In this document: one piece after another, positions 43,933 to 53,353 of the stretch
Position numbering within the stretch: the stretch's first letter is position 1
Layout of the letters: each line of letters opens with the position of its first letter
DNA from: Bacteroidota bacterium
GTDB lineage: Bacteria > Bacteroidota > Bacteroidia > AKYH767-A > 2013-40CM-41-45
Direction of reading: 5' to 3'
DNA: 64,000 bases
Assembly (NCBI GenBank): GCA_016720655.1
Contig: JADKKE010000005.1
Span: forward strand, 62,001-126,000
Translations under genes and position numbers: made by a program
The notes under the pieces: model-generated
Told to the model about the DNA's origin: nothing
The model's input: the letters and a program-made list of their open reading frames with translations, nothing else
Databases searched by the model: none

Positions 43933-45612
43933 ATGAATAAATCTTTTTCATTATTGATAACGATTCTACTGTTTCAGAATTCACTTCAGGGACAAATAAC
44001 AGATATCGTAAAAAGCGACAGCATTTCCAGTGTTCTGCATCAGGAGAATATTGGAAAAATTACATTCATGTCAAAGCCGATTCCGCTTGAAGAATATAAA
44101 GCTGCTGACTTCCTTGACTATTATGAAATAAAAGAAAAGGGAGACCTTAACATTCGTACTTTCCTGGGCAATTCTCTGACAAATTACCTGCATTTGCTGT
44201 CTCCCGAAATGCCGGCAGACGAACTTACACAAAATGGGAACTATCAATTTACATTTTACATAGATTCCTTTGTCGTCTATACTGAAAATTTAAACCCGGG
44301 AGCCGGGAGCGCGCAGAATAAAAATACAAAAACAGTTTTCCGTGTTCCCCTGATCAGCTCTACCGACGAAGACAGCTGGGGACGGTTTTTATGGAATCGT
44401 TTTATGATGAAAGGCGGACAAGATGCTTTGAGTTCCGGAATTCATTTACTTAAAATTGAAATCAGGCCTTATCTAAACTCTTCAACATTACTCGTCGGTA
44501 ACAAAATAGCGGAAGGAACAATTCGCCTCAAAATAAACCAACAGGAAGAGAAATTTATTCCTGAAAATCTTTTGGCGATTCAAAAAATCAAAGCAACAGC
44601 CGATTGGGAAATAGCATCCGAAGAACCAAATCATGAGAAAATACGAGAGTTAAATAAAAAAATACTGACTGAAGAATTTAAGGATATAACCAGCGTCGTT
44701 GTTATAAAAGATGGCAAACTCATTTTGGAAGAGTATTTTAATGGCTCGAATAGAAACAGCTTGCACGATACACGATCTGTAGGGAAGTCTTTCGCATCAA
44801 CACTTACGGGGTTTGCCATAAGGGACGGATATCTCCAAAACGAAAATCAGAAACTGGGAACATTTTATCCGCTAAAAACATTTTCCAACTATTCAACACA
44901 AAAAGAAAATATCAGCATAAAAGATCTACTCACCATGAGCTCTTCATTTGATGGTTCAGACAGGAACGATCAGTCACCTGGAAATGAAGAAAACATGTAT
45001 CCTACAGCGAATTGGGTTACGTTCACTTTAAATTTGCCTACCGATAGCCTAAAACAAAACGGCCAACAATGGGATTACTTCACTGCGGGAGTTATTTTAA
45101 TCGGCGATATCCTTCACAAATCTATTCCCGAAGGTTTGGAGAAATATGCTGAAAGAACATTGTTCAAACCATTGGAAATTGCAAACTATGAATGGCAATA
45201 TACTCCACAAAAAGTAGTGAACACGGCAGGTGGAATAAAAATGAATTCCCTTGAACTTGCTAAATTCGGGCAACTTTATAAAAACTCCGGACTCTGGAAA
45301 GGCCGGCAAATAATTCCTCAAAACTGGGTGGATCAAAGCTTATCACATCACATCAAAATTCCTGACACAGAAAATGAATATTACGGTTACTTGTTTTGGA
45401 ATAAATGCTACATTTCTGAAAATAATAAATATGAAGCCTACTATTGCAGTGGAAACGGCGGCAACAAAATAATCATTTTCAAAAACGAACCGCTTGTGAT
45501 TGTGATCACATCAACTGCCTATAACAAATCGTACGGACATTACCAGGCAGACAAAATTGTTGAAAATTATCTACTCCCATCATTTGTCCGTTCAAAAATT
45601 ATTAAAAAATAA
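43933..45612 (+). CDS. Secreted serine hydrolase (beta-lactamase family) with N-terminal beta domain
   Basis: A 559-residue exported protein: signal peptide (about 1-20), a 200-residue N-terminal domain of unknown type, then a class C hydrolase domain from about residue 235. The nucleophile motif is SVGK (Ser282, Lys285). The second motif appears as WDYFTAGV, with Tyr but without the usual Asn (YxN becomes YFT), and the third as CSGNGGNKI. These variations are common among non-lactamase members. The extra N-terminal domain is not one I recognise. A small membrane channel gene follows after 11 bp, so the two are probably one operon. The activity is likely esterase or peptidase; the target is unknown. 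Confidence 0.85.
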   Translation: MNKSFSLLITILLFQNSLQGQITDIVKSDSISSVLHQENIGKITFMSKPIPLEEYKAADFLDYYEIKEKGDLNIRTFLGNSLTNYLHLLSPEMPADELTQNGNYQFTFYIDSFVVYTENLNPGAGSAQNKNTKTVFRVPLISSTDEDSWGRFLWNRFMMKGGQDALSSGIHLLKIEIRPYLNSSTLLVGNKIAEGTIRLKINQQEEKFIPENLLAIQKIKATADWEIASEEPNHEKIRELNKKILTEEFKDITSVVVIKDGKLILEEYFNGSNRNSLHDTRSVGKSFASTLTGFAIRDGYLQNENQKLGTFYPLKTFSNYSTQKENISIKDLLTMSSSFDGSDRNDQSPGNEENMYPTANWVTFTLNLPTDSLKQNGQQWDYFTAGVILIGDILHKSIPEGLEKYAERTLFKPLEIANYEWQYTPQKVVNTAGGIKMNSLELAKFGQLYKNSGLWKGRQIIPQNWVDQSLSHHIKIPDTENEYYGYLFWNKCYISENNKYEAYYCSGNGGNKIIIFKNEPLVIVITSTAYNKSYGHYQADKIVENYLLPSFVRSKIIKK

Positions 45613-45623
45613 ATTCAGGTAAA

Positions 45624-46217
45624 ATGAAAGAAACAAACTACAACTATGATAAAAAAAGGTTTGAAACTTTTATTGATGCAGTTATTGCGATCATCCTTAC
45701 TATATTGGTATTGGAATTAAAAATTCCGGAAAGCGAACTGACTTCGGATCTGAATACAAGGCAGCAATTGACACATCTGATTCCTTCATTTGTCAGCTAC
45801 ATCGGCTCCTTTCTACTCATCACAGGCATCTGGATTGATCATCATCTGCTCTTTTTGAATCTCAATAAACTTACCCGAAAGTACATTTTGCTGAACATGC
45901 TTTTTGTTCTTTCCCTTTCTGTTGTTCCTTTCACCACAGCATTTGCCGGCCATCATTATCTCGACTCTTTTGCAGTCGCACTTCTTTTTGTAAATTATGT
46001 AATCATGAATATACTTTTCGGAGCCTTGTACTGGCATGCCAACTGGTACAAACTATTACCAAGCAAATATTTCTCTGACAATAAAGCTACAGCACGATAT
46101 TCAATGGTTGGAATTGCCGGCTTACTCATTGCGATCCCATTGGCGTATGTACATACCTACTTGTCTTTTGGGTTGGGAATACTAATATTTACGGGACATT
46201 TGTTCAAAAAGAAATAG
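45624..46217 (+). CDS. TMEM175-family (DUF1211) potassium channel-like protein
   Basis: A 197-residue membrane protein with about six helices. The first helix carries the family signature RFETFIDAVIAIILTILVLE, which includes the FxD pore motif of bacterial TMEM175 channels. Bacterial members form tetramers that leak potassium. WIDHHLLFLNLNK after the second helix is also typical. It starts 11 bp after the serine hydrolase stop, which suggests co-transcription, but no functional link is obvious. Confidence 0.85.
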   Translation: MKETNYNYDKKRFETFIDAVIAIILTILVLELKIPESELTSDLNTRQQLTHLIPSFVSYIGSFLLITGIWIDHHLLFLNLNKLTRKYILLNMLFVLSLSVVPFTTAFAGHHYLDSFAVALLFVNYVIMNILFGALYWHANWYKLLPSKYFSDNKATARYSMVGIAGLLIAIPLAYVHTYLSFGLGILIFTGHLFKKK

Positions 46218-46221
46218 TGAT

Positions 46222-46240
46222 CCGGATAGAAAATCCGGTT
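46222..46240 (+). terminator. Weak hairpin after the TMEM175-like gene
   Basis: CCGGAT / ATCCGG with AGAAA loop, then TTT. The T-tract is short, so this is only a possible terminator. Confidence 0.35.
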
Positions 46241-46285
46241 TCCGCTGAAAACAATTACAAACTTCAATTTCCCTGTTTTTATCAG

Positions 46286-46293
46286 TATATTTG
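46286..46293 (+). promoter_or_regulatory. Bacteroidota -7 box before the BNR-repeat gene
   Basis: TATATTTG matches TAnnTTTG exactly, 99 bp before the ATG at 46393. The -33 element is not clear. Confidence 0.4.
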
Positions 46294-46392
46294 GTAGGCT
46301 ATGAACCGCTGAATTGACGTTCATAGATTACCAATTGCCTATGTCTTTTCCATCCGGAAAACGACAGTTTCAAAAATACACAAGCACTCTGA

Positions 46393-49029
46393 ATGAAAAA
46401 ATTCATCCTGGTTTCCATTGCACTTCTTCTTGCTTTGCTTTCGATGCCAACACAAATTCTGGCACAAGAGCTTCCGAACTGGGTGCATGAAATGAAAAAA
46501 TCTACTATAAACTACTCGCTTCTCACAAAAGAATTCAATGACTATTGGAAGGACAAGAAAAAAGACGCGAGTGAATTCAACCGTAAATTTGAAGAAGAAG
46601 AATTTGTGATTGATGAAAGTTACGGTTGGTTGCGCATGTATATTCGTCAGTATTTTGAATTGATCAAATTGCATCCGCAAAGAAATCCAAACCATTTAAA
46701 AAGCCAGGACATAAGCCAAAACAGATTACTTTCTCAGGGACAATGGACAGTGGCAGGTCCGGCTTCAGCTCCTGAAGACATTTTTAGTTCCTGGAGCGGA
46801 GTTCCCTATGGAGTTGGCCGCATTAACCATCTTGCATTCAGCGGCACTAATGCAAATGTAATGTATACTGTTGCGCCCGCAGGATTGTTTATCTCTAAAG
46901 ACACCGGCAATACCTGGCAATCCACTCAAACAGATTACATGGGATATCATTCGTTTCGTTGTGTTGCAGTGGATCCAACGAATGACAGTGTGATTTATCT
47001 TGGTTATGGCGACTTCAACATGTCTCTTGGATATATTTACGATACCGGTGTAATGAAGTCGGTTGATTTTGGCAACTCCTTTACTTCTCTTCCGAATGGA
47101 ATGGATTCTACCGTAATTAACTCTATTCAGATAGATCCAAACAACAACAATAACATCATAGCTGGAGGAATTAACGGAATCTGGAAAAGTACCGATGCAG
47201 GATTGAATTGGCAACATACGTACATCATGTTTGATTCTCTCAATGCAGCCCATTTTATTTACGATCTTAAATACAAACCCAATAGCTCGGATACAATTTA
47301 TGCGACAACAGACATAGAATTCCTAATCAGTGTTGATGGTGGGAACTCCTGGAATAGCGGATTCAGCAATTTTCAATTTACAAATACATTGTCGAAAGAA
47401 CTTTTACTAGGTGTAACACCGTTTGCACCGGATTATGTGTACATCACATCAGCTCAGGATTTCGGAAATATCTACAAATCGACAGACGGAGGAATAAATT
47501 TTACTGCAACAAAATTAAATCAATCTCCCGGCCTGGTTGGCTATGACACTTTGTTAGGATCATACGGACAAGGCGCTTATGATTTTACATTTTACGCAGA
47601 CCCATTTGACTCTTTAAAACTATACATCGGATCGATCTCTGTGTATTCAAGCAACGATGGAGGAATCACATGGAACACTCCTTACAAAAATTGGTACGAG
47701 TACGCAAGTGCACACAATTTGCATCCTGACCAGCATTGCATCATCCGCAATCAATTGGTGCCGGATATTCTTTGGGTAGCCAATGACGGAGGGATCTATG
47801 CAAAACACGATACCAGTTCAGAATACACTGCCATGCAAAACAATTTGGCAGTGACGATGGCTTTTCATTTTGATGCAGATAATTTTTATGACTCCACATT
47901 TGCTATCGGCACACAGGACAACGGAGCATCGTTCACAAATGATGGAAGTAATTTTATTGCTTACAAAGGCGGCGATGTTTATGGCCGTATCTATTGTGCA
48001 TACAATAACAACGCAGCAATTTATACATCGAATTCCAATTTCCTTTCCGGTTCGAGTAACATAGATTTACGAAACCCTCCACTCTCCTACCCTTTCAATT
48101 TGCCAGAATCAGGAATGCAGGAGCCCTTGAGTCTGACTCCTGTTTCACCTTTAACTGCTTTTTTAGCGAATGAGGATGTTTGGGAAACGAATGACATGAA
48201 CGGCAACCCCGTGAACTGGAGAAAAATAATTGACAACACAACAGGAAATACATTTGTTGCTGCGAGTCATTGTCTGGCCGACTCCAACATTTTTTATGTG
48301 GTTCGCGGGGACGGAATATTATTCCGCACCTTTAATGCGCTTGATATTCAACCGGTCTTTGATTCATTGCCTTTGCCAACAAATTATATCACATCAATGA
48401 CAACAGTGGCAAATAATCCCAACTCTCTTTATCTTTGCGGCGATCGGGTTTTCTTTTCGAATGATCAGGGTGTCACATGGACAGACATTACGAATCCACT
48501 GAATCCTCTTTTTAGTTTCCAGGAAATAGTCGCAGATCCTTATGCACTGGATGGATCGGTCTATTTGCTTGCCACCAACAAGGTCTATTATAAAAATGAC
48601 GTACTGAACTGGATTGAATTCTCCAACCAGCTACCGGATGTGACATACATCAACGATATTTCTGTGAAAAAATACAATTCTCAGGAGAGAAAAGTGTGGG
48701 TTTCAATTTACGGAAGGAGTATTTGGTCTTCTCCGGTTTACCAAACAATTGTAGCCACTACTGAGGAGACAATTATTCCGGAGAATGAAATTACTATTTT
48801 TCCTGTGCCTGCGTCAAATTCCATAACTGTTGAATCGAATTCTGACAATCTCAAAATTGAACAAATTAAAATTTACACGGCAACAGGGCAGCAGCTGAGT
48901 TCAAGCCGAAACAAAATGAACACACATAAATTGAACATTTCCATTTCCAACCTTGCTGCAGGTATTTATTTTTTAGAAGTGATTTCAAGAAATGGAATAA
49001 GCATGAAGAGATTAATCGTCGATAAATAA
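46393..49029 (+). CDS. T9SS-secreted BNR/VPS10-like repeat protein
   Basis: An 878-residue exported protein: signal peptide (about 1-25), helical region (about 30-110), then a beta-propeller with Asp-box (BNR) repeats of the pattern S-x-D-x-G-x-T/S-W, for example SKDTGNTWQ, STDAGLNWQ, SVDGGNSWN, SNDGGITWN and SNDQGVTWT. The C-terminal 80 residues (ITIFPVPASNSITVES ... AAGIYFLEVISRNGISMKRLIV) are a type A T9SS sorting domain. Sialidase, photosystem-assembly-like and VPS10-like proteins share this propeller; no sialidase Arg-rich motif or catalytic Tyr-Glu pair is seen, so it is more likely a binding protein than a glycosidase. Confidence 0.88.
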   Translation: MKKFILVSIALLLALLSMPTQILAQELPNWVHEMKKSTINYSLLTKEFNDYWKDKKKDASEFNRKFEEEEFVIDESYGWLRMYIRQYFELIKLHPQRNPNHLKSQDISQNRLLSQGQWTVAGPASAPEDIFSSWSGVPYGVGRINHLAFSGTNANVMYTVAPAGLFISKDTGNTWQSTQTDYMGYHSFRCVAVDPTNDSVIYLGYGDFNMSLGYIYDTGVMKSVDFGNSFTSLPNGMDSTVINSIQIDPNNNNNIIAGGINGIWKSTDAGLNWQHTYIMFDSLNAAHFIYDLKYKPNSSDTIYATTDIEFLISVDGGNSWNSGFSNFQFTNTLSKELLLGVTPFAPDYVYITSAQDFGNIYKSTDGGINFTATKLNQSPGLVGYDTLLGSYGQGAYDFTFYADPFDSLKLYIGSISVYSSNDGGITWNTPYKNWYEYASAHNLHPDQHCIIRNQLVPDILWVANDGGIYAKHDTSSEYTAMQNNLAVTMAFHFDADNFYDSTFAIGTQDNGASFTNDGSNFIAYKGGDVYGRIYCAYNNNAAIYTSNSNFLSGSSNIDLRNPPLSYPFNLPESGMQEPLSLTPVSPLTAFLANEDVWETNDMNGNPVNWRKIIDNTTGNTFVAASHCLADSNIFYVVRGDGILFRTFNALDIQPVFDSLPLPTNYITSMTTVANNPNSLYLCGDRVFFSNDQGVTWTDITNPLNPLFSFQEIVADPYALDGSVYLLATNKVYYKNDVLNWIEFSNQLPDVTYINDISVKKYNSQERKVWVSIYGRSIWSSPVYQTIVATTEETIIPENEITIFPVPASNSITVESNSDNLKIEQIKIYTATGQQLSSSRNKMNTHKLNISISNLAAGIYFLEVISRNGISMKRLIVDK

Positions 49030-49114
49030 AAGCATTGAATCCACATGCATTATTCTAATTATTGAAACAAACCTGATCTTCAATTTAAAACAAATAAAAT
49101 AATCTTTGATCAGA

Positions 49115-49558
49115 ATGAAACAAATCTGGAAAAAAGGCAGAGGAAAATTAGGGGTCATGCAGCCATTGCTCGGAAAATGGGAGGCAACAAGTGATTCTCC
49201 TATGGGAAAATTCAAATGCAGTCGTGAATTTTCATTGACTCTGGGTGGAAAATATATTCAATTGAATGCTGTGTGGGATTTTGGAAACAAACAATATGTA
49301 GAACATGCAATTTATGGGATCGCTGATGATAAACTCAGGTTTTGGTCATTTACATCGGATGGAAAACAATCGCAAGGCGAAATTGCTGATGGCACTGACA
49401 TTCATCAGGAAGCAATAAGTTTTGAGGCAAACATGCCTGCCGGTTTGGCAAGGATGATCTACTGGCCGAACTCAGATGAAACAATGAACTGGGCTGTTGA
49501 ATCGAAAAATAAAAAAGGGTGGAACAGGTTTACAATGCATAAGTATGCTTTAATATAA
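49115..49558 (+). CDS. DUF1579-like beta-barrel protein
   Basis: About 147 residues from the ATG at 49115. The start LGKWEATSDSPMGKF and the beta-rich pattern that follows (YGIADDKLRFWSFTSDGKQSQG) resemble DUF1579 and related lipocalin-like small proteins. There is no signal peptide, so it is likely cytosolic. The ligand is unknown. It is followed by another small soluble protein on the same strand (64 bp). Confidence 0.7.
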   Translation: MKQIWKKGRGKLGVMQPLLGKWEATSDSPMGKFKCSREFSLTLGGKYIQLNAVWDFGNKQYVEHAIYGIADDKLRFWSFTSDGKQSQGEIADGTDIHQEAISFEANMPAGLARMIYWPNSDETMNWAVESKNKKGWNRFTMHKYALI

Positions 49559-49622
49559 TTTTCAAAAAAGCTAATTCGGCTTGAAAGGACTGTCCTTACT
49601 ACCAAAGTCATGCATTAAAATC

Positions 49623-50048
49623 ATGGTAAAAAACATATCCAGCATCATCATTAACGCTCCTATACAGAAAGTCTGGGACACTGTCACACAACCAGCCCTT
49701 GTGAAACAATGGCAATTTGGAAGTGATTTAATCACAGATTGGAAAATTGGAAGCGAGATCCGTTTCAGGTCGGAGTGGAACAATCAGATTTTTGAACAAT
49801 GGGGGATTGTGAAAGATATCCGTCTTCACGAATACATTCAATACAGCCTTTTTGCACCCGGATCCGGACGGGAAGACATCCCGGAAAATTATTTTACAAT
49901 GAACTACAATTTCAGTTCTGAAAATGGCAAAACCAAACTGGTAATTATTCAGGAAGACAACCGGTCCGGAGCAGTTCAGGAGGCACCACAAGGAGAAGAA
50001 AATCCAGTGTTAAGTTCTTTAAAAGCTGTAGCGGAAGCGGCAGATTGA
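49623..50048 (+). CDS. SRPBCC/AHSA1-family protein
   Basis: About 141 residues from the ATG at 49623 (MVKNISSIIINAPIQKVWDTVTQPALVKQW), which is the typical start of the START-like SRPBCC fold; the frame is open from 49581. The AHSA1 branch binds hydrophobic ligands or acts as an Hsp90-activator-like fold in bacteria; no specific ligand can be named. It ends 26 bp before the convergent lipoprotein gene. Confidence 0.82.
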   Translation: MVKNISSIIINAPIQKVWDTVTQPALVKQWQFGSDLITDWKIGSEIRFRSEWNNQIFEQWGIVKDIRLHEYIQYSLFAPGSGREDIPENYFTMNYNFSSENGKTKLVIIQEDNRSGAVQEAPQGEENPVLSSLKAVAEAAD

Positions 50049-50074
50049 AAAATAATTTTCGAGCTGAAACATTC

Positions 50075-51688
50075 TCATTCCCCAATACTCCACTTCAATT
50101 CCACATCCCAATTTGCCCGAACCATAATAGCTTCCTTGTAAAAATCAACTTCTTCCGCCTGGACGTGTTTCAGATAATTACCTGCATCCCATTTTCCACT
50201 TTTGTTCTCATCCCGAATCAGTTTCATTCGGTATGAACCGGGAAGTAAATTCAGAAACTGAACAAGTGAGTCCGACTTCAAAACCGACTCCCTCACAACA
50301 TTGTCCTTGGCATCTAATAATTGCAATATGTACTGATCACTGACTTCCTCCCTGCTGAAAAGGACGGCCAGGGTTCCATAGTCGGTAAGTTCGTGAGTTC
50401 GCGTGTCAAAAAGGATAGTGTCGTTTTTTAAACCATAGATATCTTCAATCGAGCCTGAAGGAATAAACAAATGATAACTTTTTGCCTCTTTCCAATTGCA
50501 AAAAAAGTTCAAAATACGATGTATCGAATCACCGAATTCAATCCGGAGTGGTTCGACCTGTTGACTATCCGCCATAAAACGGATTTTTGAATATTCAACA
50601 TTTTTGATCGGGTGATTGAACACGAGTGAAAACGGACGGTGCAAATCCTGAGCCTGAATAAGACTCGACGATGGATCCACTGTCAATGCAAATGGTTGTC
50701 TGAGATTTTGTTTTCCTTCAAATTTAAAAAGCCGCAATGTACTTGTATCCGTTTTCTCTTTTATTGTATAGGAAATCTGAAGTGAATCCGCCTTCAGATT
50801 TGTATACCATATATTAAGTGTATCCTTTTTTTCAGAATAAGACAAAGCATGAATAGCTAATTTACTTGTATCGGTGATCCATTTGAATGGCAATGTATCC
50901 AAAGCACCATTTGCGATGACAACAACCTTTCCGGCAAATTCGGAATACGATCGTGTTATTTGAAATTCACGCTGCTCGGAAAATAAATGCAAATTAACTT
51001 TACTTTGTCCGGCCTCAACAAGTGTATCAAGAAATCCAATACTCTCGTCACCATTTGTATACTGATAATCTGTTCCTCCTGTTTTTAATGCAAAGATTCT
51101 GTACTTACCCGGAGCGATGTTTTTAACATGGAACTCTCCAAGATCATTCGTTTTCGCAAAATACAATGGCCTCTCTTTGTAGGGTACAGAATCCTCCGGA
51201 CTGGAATACAACATCACCAGAATACCTTTCTCAGTTTTAAGATCAAACGCGAAATCGACCTTCCCGCTGATCTCAAGAGAATCAATCACATCACCTGTAG
51301 AAAATACGTATTGAAAATTTTCCAAAACATTTCCTTCATTATTATCAATTATCGAATTTCCGAAATTAAAAGTATAGGTTGTATTTTCCCGCAAGGTGTC
51401 ATCGAAATGTATGAAAAGAATTTTCTTGCGAACCTTTGTTTCCGGTTGATAAGCCAATGGAGGCGATACTATCAGTTGAGTTTGGATATCTTTCAGTTGA
51501 ATAAATTCATCGAAGCGAATGACCAGGTCGTGGCCTTTGAATCCTGTTGTATGATTCTCCGGAATCATTTTTTCGATAACAGGAGGGGCCAAATCTTTGT
51601 CCCCACCTCCGGGAGCAACCTGAATCGCACAAGAAAAAAGGCAGAATGCAATGCAAATGAAAAAGGAAAACCGGACTATTCTACTCAT
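50075..51688 (-). CDS. Ig-like (SbsA-type) lipoprotein
   Basis: A 537-residue protein. A lipobox (CLFSCAI) at about residues 16-22 follows a hydrophobic signal, so it is lipid-anchored. PGGGDKDLAPPVIEKMIPEN and IRFDEFIQLKD begin an SbsA Ig-like domain of the kind found throughout Bacteroidota; a second, carboxypeptidase-regulatory-like beta domain (SLEISGKVDF ... NIAPGKYRIFALK) follows at about 135-210, and the C-terminal region has PGSYRMKLIRDENKSGKWD. The function is unknown; these proteins are often found near gliding or murein genes. Its start overlaps the stop of the upstream msrC gene by 4 bp (ATGA), a sign of translational coupling. Confidence 0.85.
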   Translation of the reverse strand: MSRIVRFSFFICIAFCLFSCAIQVAPGGGDKDLAPPVIEKMIPENHTTGFKGHDLVIRFDEFIQLKDIQTQLIVSPPLAYQPETKVRKKILFIHFDDTLRENTTYTFNFGNSIIDNNEGNVLENFQYVFSTGDVIDSLEISGKVDFAFDLKTEKGILVMLYSSPEDSVPYKERPLYFAKTNDLGEFHVKNIAPGKYRIFALKTGGTDYQYTNGDESIGFLDTLVEAGQSKVNLHLFSEQREFQITRSYSEFAGKVVVIANGALDTLPFKWITDTSKLAIHALSYSEKKDTLNIWYTNLKADSLQISYTIKEKTDTSTLRLFKFEGKQNLRQPFALTVDPSSSLIQAQDLHRPFSLVFNHPIKNVEYSKIRFMADSQQVEPLRIEFGDSIHRILNFFCNWKEAKSYHLFIPSGSIEDIYGLKNDTILFDTRTHELTDYGTLAVLFSREEVSDQYILQLLDAKDNVVRESVLKSDSLVQFLNLLPGSYRMKLIRDENKSGKWDAGNYLKHVQAEEVDFYKEAIMVRANWDVELKWSIGE

Positions 51689-52179
51689 AAAATCGTACTA
51701 ATTAGCCTTGCGATTTCTTCGAGAGCTTCCGCATCTTCCGCATTGAACTGGTTAAGTTCTTTACTGTCGATATCGAGCACCCCGACAACCTTTCCATTTA
51801 TAAAAACCGGAACAACGATTTCTGATCGTGACAAACTACTACAGGCAATGTGTCCCGGAAACAAGTCAACATCCGGAACGACAATAGTTTTCGCTTCTTT
51901 CCATGCTGTCCCACAAACACCTTTTCCAAAACCAATGCGGGTACAAGCCACCGGTCCCTGAAAAGGGCCAAGTACCAATTCATTCCGGTCACCTGCAACT
52001 TTCATAAAATAATATCCTACCCAAAGAAATCCGATGGTTTCCTTGATAGCAGCAATGATATTTGCCAGATTGGCTATTGTATCCTTCTCCCCTTCCACCA
52101 AGGCTTTGATCTGTGGAATGAGCGAACGATAAACCTCTTTTTTATCCAACCCGGAAGGAATATTGATGTTCTCTGACAT
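51685..52179 (-). CDS. msrC: Free methionine-(R)-sulfoxide reductase (GAF domain)
   Basis: A 164-residue cytosolic GAF-domain enzyme that reduces free methionine-R-sulfoxide. Three cysteines stand at 79 (GPVACTRI), 89 (GKGVCGTAW) and 113 (HIACSS). The spacings of 10 and 24 residues are exactly those of the catalytic and resolving cysteines of the E. coli enzyme as I recall them (84, 94, 118), so this is a true reductase rather than a generic GAF sensor. It is translationally coupled by a 4-bp overlap to the Ig-like lipoprotein downstream, a pairing with no clear reason. Confidence 0.9.
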   Translation of the reverse strand: MSENINIPSGLDKKEVYRSLIPQIKALVEGEKDTIANLANIIAAIKETIGFLWVGYYFMKVAGDRNELVLGPFQGPVACTRIGFGKGVCGTAWKEAKTIVVPDVDLFPGHIACSSLSRSEIVVPVFINGKVVGVLDIDSKELNQFNAEDAEALEEIARLISTIL

Positions 52180-52486
52180 GGGAATTTCGTGAAGCGAAGA
52201 TAGGGCTTCTTGGGGAATTTTTTAGAGCCAAAAAGAGTAAATATTTTCATTTGCACGAGGGACCGGACCTTTCAATTGAACCAATTTCAAGCGCTGATAT
52301 CACGGAGATATATCCCCTAAGGGTGCATTTAGGGTGAACACAACACCTCAGAAATCATTGCGGTTAATCTTTGATTGCTTTGCGAGAACCAAAACCCTTG
52401 AGCTTTCAATGATGTGCCGGTGCAGTCAAAAGCAAATATCAATTCATCTTGAAAATCACAAATTCAAAGAAAGATTTACAATCCAT
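52180..52486. other. Non-coding gap between msrC and comF
   Basis: A 307-bp stretch with no supported gene. A small inverted pair CCCTAA / TTAGGG around 52314-52333 is the only structure noted. It should contain the msrC promoter on the minus strand. Confidence 0.4.
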
Positions 52487-53200
52487 TTATGCACACGCCA
52501 TGGCACCGATGCTTACGCGTGTTCCCGGGATTTCCAACAAAGCCTCAGCGCATGAAACCAAAGTGGATCCTGTTGTCACAACATCATCCACCAACAATAC
52601 ATGCTTACCTGCTACAGCAGAAACCTGGTTCACAGCGAAAACTTTATTTACGTTCTCAAAGCGTTCAAATCGATGCTTGCGCGTTTGTGTTTCTGTTTCG
52701 TCAATTTTCTTCAATACATGAGGTCCAAATTTAATTCCCATAGCAGCAGCAATACCCTCTGCGAAAAAATCACTTTGATTATAACCTCTCTTCCTGAGTT
52801 TTTTCGGATGCAAAGGGACGGGAACGACAATATCCGCGGAAGAATACGGAGCAGTATTCAATAAATCGTATCCATACAATTCCCCTGTAAGCAAACCGAC
52901 ATCCTTTCTCCCTTTGTATTTAAGCTGATGAATCAACTGTTGCACACGTTCCCCTTTGGAAAAATAATAATAACCGGAAGCGGCTTCTATTTTCACCTTT
53001 CCCCAGAAATGCTTGACAACAGGATTGTCCGGGAGAAGATGAAAGCGAGTTCGTGGCAGATGAAAACGACAATGCGTACAAATGCATCGCTCGTTCATCA
53101 ACAACGCTTTTCCACAAGCAGCACACAATTCAGGAAAGACGAGCCAAAGGAGGTCGTCGATTTTTTCATGCAGAAGAGACAGTGGGCTCCATTTTCTCAT
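52487..53200 (-). CDS. comF: ComF-family phosphoribosyltransferase-like protein
   Basis: About 237 residues from the ATG at 53200 (MRKWSPL); the frame is open up to 53254. The N-terminal zinc finger has CAACG and CICTHC (four Cys), and the C-terminal PRTase fold has the PRPP loop VLLVDDVVTTGSTLVSC. RKRGYNQSDFFAEGIA is the ComF phrase. In competent bacteria ComF helps bring in single-stranded DNA; in most genomes its role is unclear. It stands alone, divergent from the P-type ATPase gene. Confidence 0.88.
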   Translation of the reverse strand: MRKWSPLSLLHEKIDDLLWLVFPELCAACGKALLMNERCICTHCRFHLPRTRFHLLPDNPVVKHFWGKVKIEAASGYYYFSKGERVQQLIHQLKYKGRKDVGLLTGELYGYDLLNTAPYSSADIVVPVPLHPKKLRKRGYNQSDFFAEGIAAAMGIKFGPHVLKKIDETETQTRKHRFERFENVNKVFAVNQVSAVAGKHVLLVDDVVTTGSTLVSCAEALLEIPGTRVSIGAMACA

Positions 53201-53353
53201 TTTAATTTTTTCCAGAATATTAGCCTTTGAATTCTCCGTTTCCAAATTTCGCAAGTGGTTTTTAAATGCAGGAGAAAGAAAGCGGAGAATTGGCGGGCGA
53301 ATCCACTAAAAGAATGACTCCGGTCATGCATTCTGGGATATCAGTCCGTACTT

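Noticed and set aside
43933..45612. Antibiotic-resistance beta-lactamase
   Set aside because: The YxN motif is altered, an extra N-terminal domain is present, and the wording matches general serine hydrolases.
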